Shown here: positions 35,701 to 45,600 of the stretch, one piece after another
How positions within the stretch are numbered: the stretch's first letter is position 1
Layout: every line of letters starts with the position of its first letter
Assembly (NCBI GenBank): GCA_033439295.1
Contig: JAVTLE010000023.1
Coordinates: forward strand, 2,330,530 to 2,394,529
Source: Deuterostichococcus epilithicus
Taxonomy: Eukaryota > Chlorophyta > Trebouxiophyceae > Prasiolales > Stichococcaceae
Direction of reading: 5' to 3'
DNA: 64,000 nucleotides
Position numbers and translations under genes: made by a program
The notes under the pieces: model-generated
What the model saw: only the letters and a program-made list of their open reading frames with translations
The model's database searches: none
What the model was told of the DNA's origin: nothing

Positions 35701-38700
35701 GGCGGCGGCACCAGCAGCAGCAGCGCCAGCGTTCACGTTTGGCGTGCCCGCCGCTGCATCGCAGCCCGAGGCGCCGTCCACTGCTGCGCCCGAGCAGCCG
35801 AAGACGATGCTGGCGGACACCACCAACTCCTTTGTCGCGCCGACGTTCCGATTTGGCGACAAGCCAGCAGCACCCAAGGTCAAGAAGGTGTGCAAAGGGG
35901 AGTCAGATGTGAGCCTTTGTCCGATGTATGGTGATGCAGGCACAGGCCGTGGAGGCACGCTTCTGAACTTGTGCCAGGATGCCGATCCGTCATCTCCACA
36001 TCTCCAGACCTCACTTGTCGGTCCCATGCCACGATGCCACAAGCTTTCCAACCTGCAGGTGGCCAAGCTGGTGAGGGGTGTGCCGGCGACTGGACCCGGC
36101 TCGGCCGGCGGCGGCCGCGCCTTCCGCTTCGGTATGCCGCTGGAGGAGCGGTCAACTTCCTCCTCCCCGCCCGCATCCCCCACCACCCAGGCGCCACCCA
36201 CGCCCCAGGTGCGCCCCGGCAACACATTCGTTACTTGTTTCGGGAAACGTCGACCTGATGGTGTGCAACTGTGTGCGCTAGGCCCTCACAGCCTCAAGCG
36301 CCAGCGACAGCAAGTTGCAACTCGAGCGTGTGGTGCCCAAGATATTGCGGAAGGCTGGCAGACATCTCTCAGCTCGTGTGGCACAGCCAGTCTCCTGACC
36401 AAGGATGCCTCGCGCTACGAAACATTCCAACGTTTTCCGCAATCTGAGCAGTAACAATCTCTGGCATGCGACCATCAGCTCAGCACATCAGACTCTGTTC
36501 GCGCAGGGCAGCGTGTTCTCGCATGCCAACCAGGTTGCGGCGGCCGCGGCGCAGCTACCGTTGCCAGCGGAGGAGGACACTGACACAGGCGCGGCGGCGG
36601 AGCAGCCGGCAGGCAAGCGGCGCGCGGCCGAGCCCACGTCAGAGGCGCCCACGACAACCGGCACAGCGGGCGCCGCTCCGGCGGCCGGCTTTGGCGGCGG
36701 CTGGGGTGCGGCGCTGCTGCAGCAGAACAAGGTTGCCGCTGCCGCCGCGACGGCGGCGGTGGAGGCAGAGATCAAGAAGGCCGGAGGTGGGGATGCATAT
36801 TCAACCGCATCATGCTCGATTGGATTATCTTGGCAACTGTTGTCTACTTGGGCTCATAGCAGGGGCAGGTCTGGAAGCAGTCTCACGACACCCCCTCCAC
36901 AGCCGATCCGCCTGCTTCCTGCGCAGAGGGTGAGGCTACCGCCTCTGCGGCGCCTGCACCCTCCTACAGCTTTGGAGTCGGCTCAGCCTCGGGCGCCGCT
37001 CAGCCGGGCGCTTCGGCGGCGGCCAGCGGCGGCGGCCTGTTCGACTTTGCGTCCAGCCCGGCGCTGTCGCCGCCGTCGCTGCCAGCGCCCGCTGTGCCTG
37101 CCTCGGATGCGCCTGCCTCCCAGGTGACACATCTCTGCGGCCCTGACAGTATGCGCTTCTTGCCCCCTGCATCAGGCCTGCAGGCCAGCTGTGGGCGGTC
37201 GCATGGCTCTGTGCCTACTTGCAGTGATGCTGTCGGCTGCATGCCAAGCACAGGCTGCAAAATGCTGTGTCTTCCCGCAAAGCATCCAGTCACTTACTGA
37301 CCAGACTGTGCCATTGTAGGCTACTGATGTGCCTGTTGCCGCCAGCGCGACACCGGCATTTCCGCCCGCGTTCAGCTTCGGCGGCTCGGCTGGCAGCTTC
37401 ACCTTTGGCGCCGCAGCGCCCACCACAGGTGCCACAGAACAGAAGCCTGCCACCAAGATCTTTACGTTCCTGGATATATCGCATCCAGACATGTGCTGAT
37501 GAATGAGCGCGTGTCGCACGTCACTTGCCCAGCCACGTCACTCGACTCACCTCGATGCCCTCCTGTGCAGGCGCAGTGAGCTCAGCGCCGGCCGCGTCGG
37601 CAGCGCCGGCCCTGACGTTTGGCGCCCCGGCCGCTTCCGCGCTTGGCGGAGGGCCTGCCCCGGCCGCCGCGGCGCCTGCCGCGGCTTCCAGCCCCGTGAA
37701 GCCCCTCAGCTTCTCGTTTGGCGCCAGGCCTGCAGCGGCGGGAGGCGATGCTCCCACACCCTCTGTGTCGGGACCTCCCCCCGCCTTTTCATTTGGCGCC
37801 GGCGGCAGCGCGCCGGCACTCGGCGGATCCAGCGCCGCAGCGCCCGCGCCCGCGCCCGCGTTGCCGCCGGCCACGGCACCCGCCTTCTCGTTCGGCACAC
37901 CGGCGGCAGATGCTCTGACGGCGGCAGCGCCGCCGACGGACGGCCTGCAGCGCCAGAACAGCCTCGGCGCCGCCTCAAACATCTCCATGGTATGTGCTAG
38001 CCACCGGCCTGTGACTGCTTGCGACTGCGTGTCCGGTGCCCCTGCCATCTGGCTTCATGTAATCCTGAACCCAAGACGAAATCGAACAGTCTGGTTCGAC
38101 CACGAACCCTTTTCGGAACCTAGCTTGGCGCACCACAATTGCGTTCCAGCTCGTGACTGATGGTATCATGCTGATGGACATGATGCACTGTCTGCAGACG
38201 AGCGTCGAGAACGGCTCTAATGGTGCTGGGTCCGGCGGTTTCGCGGCACCCAACGCCTCACTGCAGCCCACGGGCGCCTCCTTTGCAGCTTTTGGCGCCA
38301 CGAACGGTGCAGGCTTCGCCTTCGGTGGCCAGGCTGCGCCGTCGACGCCGCAGGACGGCGGCACATCCGGCAGCGCCGCCGCCGTAGGCTTGGGCTCCAC
38401 GTTTGGCGCCTCGCAGCCCGCGCCGGCGGCCGCCCCGGCGGTTTTGGCACCGGCGGCTTCACCTTCGGCGGCGGGTCTGCACCGGCTGCAGGGCCCGGCT
38501 CGGCTGCGGTGTTCGGCGTCGGCGGCGCAGCGCCAGTGTTTGGCGCCAGCAGTGCGGCAGCGTCCTTCGGCACCTCAGCGCAGGCGTTCGGCGCCGCGTC
38601 TGGCGCCGCGTCTGGCTTCGGCGCCAGCTCGGCAGCCCCCTCAGCTCCCTTTGGTGCGTGTCGGTACCTCGGCTGCACGGTTTTTGTCATCGCTGCATGC

Positions 38701-39397
38701 AGACAGAGCTGCATCTATGATGTGCAACCTCCAAGCCTGTGACATTTGTGTCTCAAGACAACTTCGGACAATTTTGACCTGCAGCTTTCGGAGGCGTAAG
38801 TGCGAGTGCGGTGCTGGCGCCTCCCTCAGCGCCCGTGTCGTTCTCGTTTGGCGCCTCCTCCAACTCCAGTGCCCCAGCATTTGGCGCTGCGGTCGGCTTT
38901 GGTGAGCCGCTGTTTTCAACTGACACTGCTGAACATTGGCATGTCTGCCGAGACAAAAGCAACTTGCAGCCGGACTTGGTTGGTGCATCTGCGATGTTTT
39001 GTGCACTGCGAGCACACCTTCGCGCCAGAACCCGTGTGCAAACTCTCGTGGAATAGGAGACCAGGTCTTCCTTTCTCGTCCTGCCCTCAACGAGATCGGT
39101 GCTGTTGCAGGCACCGGCGCACCCGCGCAACCAGTGTCGCAGCCTGGCGGATTTGGCTTCAGCGGCGCTTCCCCTGCATCCGCCTTCCCCGCGCCAGGCG
39201 CCAGCACCAGCCTGCCGGCATATAGCACCACCGCCTTTGGCGCAGCGGCTCCAGGGGGTGGGCAGCCGCCCGCGGCCGCCGGCGCGACGTTTGGCGGCCC
39301 CCAGACTGGCAGCATGAGCATGGGCGCCGCTCCTGGCGAAGCTGGCGGCGCGGCGGCGCGGCGCAAAGTCAAGCTCAGGAGGCCCGGGCGCAAATGA
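32796..39397 (+). CDS. NUP136: FG-repeat nucleoporin, plant NUP1/NUP136-like
   Basis: Nuclear-basket FG nucleoporin that binds transport receptors. Exons: 32796-33014, 33266-33358, 33477-34213, 34338-34809, 35004-35112, 35276-35536, 35691-35887, 36059-36208, 36507-36786, 36927-37123, 37320-37428, 37571-37989, 38198-38653, 38785-38901, 39111-39397; about 1367 residues once one missing base is allowed for. The N-terminus has RRRHARAARNTTPYARP, like the plant family's RRR-TPYDRP start. The C-terminal half is rich in FSFG, FTFG and FGA repeats. The protein ends RRKVKLRRPGRK, like the basic tail of plant NUP1/NUP136. A module FGGGWGAALLQQNK plus an Ala-rich helix occurs twice. In exon 13 the frame shifts by one base near 38430-38440. 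The NUP1/136 assignment rests on architecture and termini, since FG proteins align poorly. Confidence 0.82.
35437..36786 (+). repeat. Duplicated module inside the nucleoporin gene
   Basis: Copy 1 (about 35437-35536) and copy 2 (about 36687-36786) both encode FGGGWGAALLQQNK, an Ala-rich stretch and an EAEIEKAK or EAEIKKAG end. Each copy ends exactly at a phase-1 splice donor. This points to duplication of a whole exon 3' half. Confidence 0.85.
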
Positions 39398-40248
39398 GGA
39401 GGGCAATGGTGCGTCTGAGTCTGGCAATTGATTGGCACATTCCGGCTCGGGTACACAGTGCTTGGTGACGATGGCCATAGCACCAGCTATTCATGGTAAT
39501 TCGCGCATTGCTTGTGTGAAGCGGGTCTGCTTTCTCGGTCGGGTTGAAGCACACTCGCTCATTTTGATGAAGACACGCGGTGAAAGTTTGGGCTTTTGGC
39601 GTGGGCAGTGTCGTGGCCATGCATGTGCTGCGGCGTAAGATCTTTTGAAAGTGGTTTTATCATATTAAACGGTCTGGAATAATGCTCCATGTGCACCTGA
39701 ACCCCCACCATTGCATTGCATACCTACGCCTCACCAGACAGTCTCGTCTTCATCGCTCATCGAGGGCAGGTTTATGCAGGTCATCGCTGAGTTGCCCAAG
39801 CGTTTTCCGCCTTGTGCTGAGCGTTTCAGAAGACAGCCCCCTCTGGTGCACCGCCACTGCTAGAGAGATGGGTTGGAGCCCTGCTGGCCAGTCGGGAGGG
39901 CGAGATCATGCCTCTGCCCTGCCACACCTACAGGTTGGGGTTGCTCATTGTGCAGGAGACCACGCCGTGGAAGGATGAACTGGTCCAATGTGGTGGGTGG
40001 GTGGGTGTCAGCACCAGCACCAGCATGAGTTCCCACCGCCTGACGTCGTTCAAGTTGCCATTTGCATGTGCACATCCATAGCTACATGACGGTGTTCTAG
40101 GAGATGCAAACAATGGGCAAGCAGCTGAAACCACGATAAGCAATCTGCTCAGTTTCTGGGTCCCTCCAATCAAAATTGCTGCCTGTCACCAGCCCGAGCG
40201 CCTGTAGCTACGTTTCCACTCTGGTGCTGACGCACAAAATTGCGGCCG
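39398..40248. other. Gene-poor convergent spacer with a dispersed repeat
   Basis: About 850 bases between the nucleoporin and ferredoxin-like genes. Apart from the repeat at 39928-39989 I see no gene. A possible extra last exon of the ferredoxin-like gene cannot be excluded, because a good donor (C|GTGAGT) lies just before its stop. Confidence 0.4.
39928..39989 (-). repeat. Dispersed repeat, copy 2 (inverted relative to copy 1)
   Basis: Reverse complement of this stretch matches 23351-23416, including ACAATGAGCAACCCCAACCT. The copies are 16.5 kb apart in opposite orientation. Confidence 0.6.
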
Positions 40249-41716
40249 TCAGCAAGCGGCCAACTCACGCTCCTGTGCTGCCTGCTCTAGCTGCACCTGC
40301 TGGACCCGCGCGGACGCCTGCTCGATGAGCATCGCCAGCTGTACGCCGCCGTCATCTATCACCTGACGAAAGATTGGGAACAAAGCAGTCATAGAGTGTC
40401 GATCACCCAGCTGCGCTGCACAGTTTCAGGCTGTATTGGCAGAAGCCCAAACGCATCTGGGTTGACACCAGCATGGCAGGCGGGTGTGCTGCCTCATGTA
40501 TACGGATTCAGGAAACAGCAAGGTCTGGAACTGGAGCACTGACCTCTGTCAAAACTGTGGGCCGCTCGCGGCCCGCCCTCACCCGCACCGCTGGCCCCGC
40601 CTTGCATTTTCCTAGACACTTGCAGCCGGAGACCTGCACGCCCGGCTGCCGCGCGCTCGCCGTCGCGGTCTGCAGCAACAGGTCAGCCGCGCCGCGCTTG
40701 GCGCAGCTCTTGCCCTGGCACACGTTGACGCGCACTGCGGGCGCCGCCGGCGCCGCCACAATGTTGCTGCGGGGCGCGCTGCTGCCCTGCGCGGCCTGGG
40801 CTGATATCTGTCCCGAGCTGCGGCCGGCTGCTGCAGCAGTGGCGGCCGCGCTGGAGGGAGCTGCCTCGCCCGAGGGCTCGGCGCCGCCGCTGTCTGAGAG
40901 CCGCAGGACTGCTGCGAGCTCCGGGTACATGGCCGCTGGGCTGGGGGCCGAAGAGGTGTCAGCACCCCGCGTGGCTGCTGGCTGTGCTCGGCTGGCGGCG
41001 GAGGCTGGCGCGGCCGCTGAGTCGCGCACGGCAGTCGCCTCTGCTGCGGGCGCGCCGGGTGCCGCCTGGGAGGCGAGGCGGGCAAGGCCAGCCAGCTGCG
41101 GAATTGCGCGGCCCCTACAGCCCGCCGACGAAACGTCGACGTCCGAGTCGCCGCTTTCGCTCTCGCTGCTGCTGGACGAAGAGGAGCTGGCCGCCATCTG
41201 CAATTGACACAGGCAAATGAGTCGGCTTGGCAGACAGAGGCGCCTCTGCAGCATATACTCATTGGAGAGCCACAGTGCATTGCGGCGAGCTTCGCTGCAA
41301 GCTGGGCGTGAATCGTCTGACAACGTGGAAGACTCTGTCACCTTTGAGACGTCCGACAGGTTTTCGCTCATCGCCTGCAGCTCGTGCACGATCGCGGTGA
41401 GGCTGGATGCGGACGGCTCCATCGGCAGCTGCCTGCTGAGCTCCCGCAGCCGGCTGCGCTGCTCCTTGACGCGTCTGACGACCTTGCCCTTCTTACTGCT
41501 GGTTGTCGGCTCGTAGTAGGCGAGGTGGCTCAAGTCGTCGAAGCGAGCTGGGGCAGCCTCGATGCCATGGCACCGCAGCCGGTGCTGCTCCAGCGCTCGG
41601 GGGGCGCGGCGCGTCTGGGAAGCTCTTAAACTGCTGCATGATGCTGTCACTGGGGCGGGCTGCGGCCGCGAGCAGCGTTGCAGCTGTTGCACCTGTGGTG
41701 CAGCTGAGAGGGCCAT
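40249..41716 (-). CDS. Thioredoxin-like [2Fe-2S] ferredoxin domain protein, probably plastid
   Basis: Exons on the minus strand: 41716-41342 (125 codons), 41197-40544 (218 codons), 40362-40249; 380 residues. The start gives an acid-poor, Ser/Arg/Gln-rich leader (MALSAAPQVQQLQRCSRPQP), fitting organelle import. A basic helical stretch (KKGKVVRRVKEQRSRLREL) follows, then a long Ala/Ser-rich linker starting with an Ser/acidic run. The C-terminal domain has RVNVCQGKSCAKRGA, then GCKCLGKCKAGPAVRV: four cysteines in the pattern of thioredoxin-like [2Fe-2S] ferredoxins. A C-terminal helix (MLIEQASARVQQVQLEQAAQ) closes the protein. Plant relatives with this domain include the soluble DGAT3 proteins, so a lipid role is possible but unproven. 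Intron 1 (144 nt) is open and in frame, so its retention would also be translatable. Confidence 0.75.
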
Positions 41717-42652
41717 CACGACGCCGATTCCGCCGCTCGATGCGATTATAAGCAGCGGCGCCTCCTGACCGTCTAGATCTATCAGCAAAGGGCTGCGAAA
41801 GGAATAGCAGAGCCGATGCGGCCCGCAGCAGAATGAAGATCCGGCATGCGCAGCGCATGCTCCGCAAGGGGGCCTCAACCTGCGAGGGATTCCACGTGCG
41901 CTCGCGGCGACACGTGGGATTGACGAGGACAAGATCCTTGGAGTCAGCTGGCCCCCTGCAGCTTTACCACTTCGCTCCAGCGAAGCTGTCGGCGCACAAC
42001 GGCTGAGCTTGTGCAATGAGCTTGTGGAGGAGTGCAGAACTCATGCCATATATGCCTGAGCGCTACTCGTATGCAGCGCAGGGGCAGCGGAAACGTCAAA
42101 TTTCTGTTTCGGCTGGTGTTTGCTGATGTGTTGAAGAGAGACGTGATGCAGTACCAGGCTCGCTGGATCGCACACTGGCGAATGAGTTCGCAATAGCGCA
42201 GGTACTTCAGCTTACCAACATGCGAGACCTGCAGTGCGCTGGTTCAGGGCTGGCAGGTCCATCAGCAGGTAATGCAGCCGAAAAACCTGGAAGCTCTATG
42301 AAAAAAACCATACGATCTGTGTAATAGCTCTGCAATGCAAGGTCTAAACCACAAGCTCTAGAGCACAATTTAACAGAAGGAACGACAATTCATGTTCTGA
42401 GAACCTCAAAAGTTCGTCTGTTTGGAACGGTGCATCATACACTCGGCACGGTCAATTGGAGCACTGGCGGAGCGACCCCTCCACCAGCCGGAGGCTCCCC
42501 TGCGAGCGATGGGCGTGCGACGTGGTCATCGAATGGAAACGGCAGTGGGCGTGCAAATGACAGCAAATGCACGAAGGGCGGGCAGTGTCCAGGTGCTTTG
42601 AGTGTGCCAGACTGCGGCAGAAGAAGCGCACGCAACCTAGATACTTGTAACT
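41717..42652. other. Intergenic region between Kelch and ferredoxin-like genes
   Basis: About 940 bases, partly A+T-rich (around 42290-42420), with no supportable coding sequence. It should contain the 3' UTR of the Kelch gene and the promoter of the ferredoxin-like gene, both read on the minus strand. Confidence 0.45.
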
Positions 42653-45600
42653 TCAAGGCCTGGCGGAGTCTGGCGGATTTTTGCAATAAGATGGACATGA
42701 GCGTGTCGCGAGCCTTGCCTGGGTGGCATCCATGACGGTTTTCAGGTTGCGCTCGAGCCGTGTCATGTCCTCCCTGCTCATCTCCTGCGTCCAGGAGCTG
42801 CGGAATGCTTTGCACACCATACATGCTTTTGGAGTCCGCACACCACTGCCAGCCGGCTCAGCTGCTCAGTGTGGGTTGCACTCGCAGGGTTCTGACGCCA
42901 ATGGACACCGGCCAACAAACTCTTGGTATAGCTTGCACCGTCCTGGCGCAACTTTGCATCCTGATGCACTCTGTGCAGAGCAGCACTTGCCTTAAGCTGC
43001 GAGTAGTTGTGGTGCAGCACATTGCGCTCCTGCGTCACTGTCAGCAGGCTCTGCTGCGCCGCTGTCAGCTGCTTCTGCATATCGTTGTACCTCGCCTGCC
43101 GTGAACACACCACAAAGCTGTGTCTTTCGAGGAGCCGGCCATCAGATTGCATGGCCGTGCGGAGAGCCATGCCTCGAGCCACAGCTTGGCTGTCAGTCAC
43201 GCCGAAGCAATGTGACAACCTGCGAATCCTGCGTGCCAAAGCGCGAGCCGTCGTGCGGTCCAACAGGTTAACATGCATGTCCTGACCCGACAGCCTGTCC
43301 CATCAGCGCAGTTCACTGCACAAACCCAATCGAACCGCACCCGATGGGGGGGCGCACCTCCATGTCGGCATGTCTGTGCTCCAGGGTGGCCAGGCTGCCC
43401 TCCGCCTTCGTCTGCGCGGCAAGTGCCTCGCCAACCCGCGCCTTGGCATGATGCAGCCCCCGCTCCAGCTCCTGTCCCCCGCAGAATGTGACGTTTCAAC
43501 GTTGAATCTTCAATGCGTCACTCGAGAGCACAACGCCGCAGTCCAGGTTGACAAACAGTTCTCGTGGCTGCTGGTGGGCAGGCGGCCAGGTGGGCATCCT
43601 CAGAGACGGCCTCGGTTGACGCGAGTCGTTGAGCACAGCAGCCGTTCCTTCAGTGTCACCTCGATCTGGTGGCTCTTGGCGCGCAGGCTGTCCACTGCGG
43701 CCTGGCGCACCGACAGCAGCTCCGCCTGCGCCGCGTCCAGCGCCGCCTGCCGCCCCGCCAGCTCCCTGTTGTACTGCTCCTGCAGCCGCAACAGATAGAC
43801 AGTCAGATGAGCCATGGACATCACGCGCGCAGTACGCAGACTTGGCTGCTCCAGTCTGCGTCATGCTGCCCACCCTGCCTGGCCGCACCCGCACCTTTCA
43901 CCTCGAGGGCCTCTGGCAGTGGATCCCAAGCGCAAAGGAACCAAAGCTGCAATCCCGCTCCAGTGTCGAGTCCTGTCCACTTGACGCCCGGGGCGGCATG
44001 CGCCAGGCCGCCGGCCAGCACTCTGGCGCCGCCTTTTCTGCTCTCAGGTCGCTCGCCCAGAGAAAGGATCAGGGTGACGGAGAAGGCAAATGGAGAAGGG
44101 GAGATCCACCCCCCCCACCCCCCACCCCCGCCCCCGGAGGGGCGCACCGTGTTCTCGGACATGCGCTGGTACGCGGCGTCGCGCTCGCGGGTCGCCTGCT
44201 TCTGCAGCTCCTGCGTCTCCCGGTAAACTGCGTCTAGTACGTTGTAGTTCTTCTCGGCGTTCTGCTTTGCTTCTGCGGGCCGGGTGAGGGAGCAGCAATG
44301 ACGCAGTGTCAATAGACTGGCCGCCATGGTTTTCGCCAGCCGCCATGGTTTTCGCCGGCCGCCATGGTTTGTGCCTGCCTCGCAGGTGCGTCATGCGATT
44401 GGACGAACAGGCCTGGGGGATGAGGCCAAAAAAGGCAGATGTGAAGCAGGACCCCGCAGGTCGCTGCACTTGCGGCGGAGTGCTTCTGCAACGGGGCAGC
44501 GTTCAGCAGGTAAGGAGGGGGTTACACACCGGTGGCGGCCGCCTCGACCATGCGTACGCGCTGCTCTGTCTCGTAGGCGGCGTGATCCGCTGCGCGCCGC
44601 CCCTCCGTTTGCTCCTTCAGCTGCTGCTCGAGCTGCGCCCTGGACGCAGCAGACGCTGACACGACTCGCATGTGATCTTCGGCCAAAGGCGCTGCTTGAG
44701 AGGAGTTGACGCCGAGTTGCGATTGGCATCTGCTGTGGTCCGCTACGCGGCCCACACCAGCCACAGCACGAGGCGAGTGGCTCGCTTGCGCTCCCGGCAG
44801 CACCTGCCTCAAGCTCGCCGGCAAATTCGCATGCGCCCCAGGTACCGCACCGCCTGACATGCATTCTATGTGCGGCCAGATACCGGGCACCAGAATATTG
44901 GATTCGAGGCACGCAGGGCGCACTTCTCGGCAATGGTGGCCGCCAGGCGCTCGCCAGCTTGCTGCACCTCCTGCTTCAAGGAGTCCATCTCCAGCTTGCG
45001 CCGCCCCTCCTCGGCCTGCACCTGCCGCAGTCGGCTGTCCCGCTCCAGAGCCATTGCCTCCGCATCCGCCAGCTGCAGTGGCTAGCACAGTCGGCTGAGC
45101 CACGCTCCGCAGGGACGCACCGCTACGTCCGAAGGCAGGCAGCATGACCTTGCGAAGCCTCGACGTCCATGTCAAACATGGCGAGCGCCTGCCGCAGCTG
45201 CTGCACCGGATGTTTGTGGAGCTCAACTTGCCGCCTGCCGGCGCTGCTACGAGCAGCAGCTGGTGCATTCGGACGATTGTGGGGAGCTCATCTTAACGTT
45301 GGACGCTGCACTTGTATCAAGCAATTGTGGAGCCCACCTCGGCGCCGGAGGCAGCGGGTGCCTGACACACCTGCTGCATAGGGTACCCGGCTGCAGAGCT
45401 CAGCTTGGCGTCAGAGGTGACACTGCCGCATCAGGAGACTGCGAAGCTCGCCTTGGCGTCTAAGATGGCACGCGCCTGCGCCAGCTGCTGCACGAGATGA
45501 GTCTAGCAGCTCATAAAAGCGCACCTTGGCATCGGAGGCGGCCAGCCCCTGCCGCACCCGCTCTGCCTCAGCCCGCAGCGCCGCCACCTGGCCGAGCAGC

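Noticed and set aside
38080-38115. tRNA-like GGTTCGA box in a nucleoporin intron
   Set aside because: No matching acceptor stem or anticodon arm could be drawn around it.
40508-42016. 502-codon uninterrupted minus-strand frame as one exon
   Set aside because: Contains a typical donor at 41341 and acceptor at 41198, and the first 100 codons upstream of the ATG at 41716 are outside the gene. I kept a three-exon model and noted the open intron separately.
42435-42824. 130-codon minus-strand frame as the Kelch gene's last exon
   Set aside because: Choosing the acceptor at 42808 puts the sequence in a different frame (FRSSWTQEMSREDMTRLERN) that continues the coiled coil. The alternative frame is Pro/Gly-rich with no heptads.
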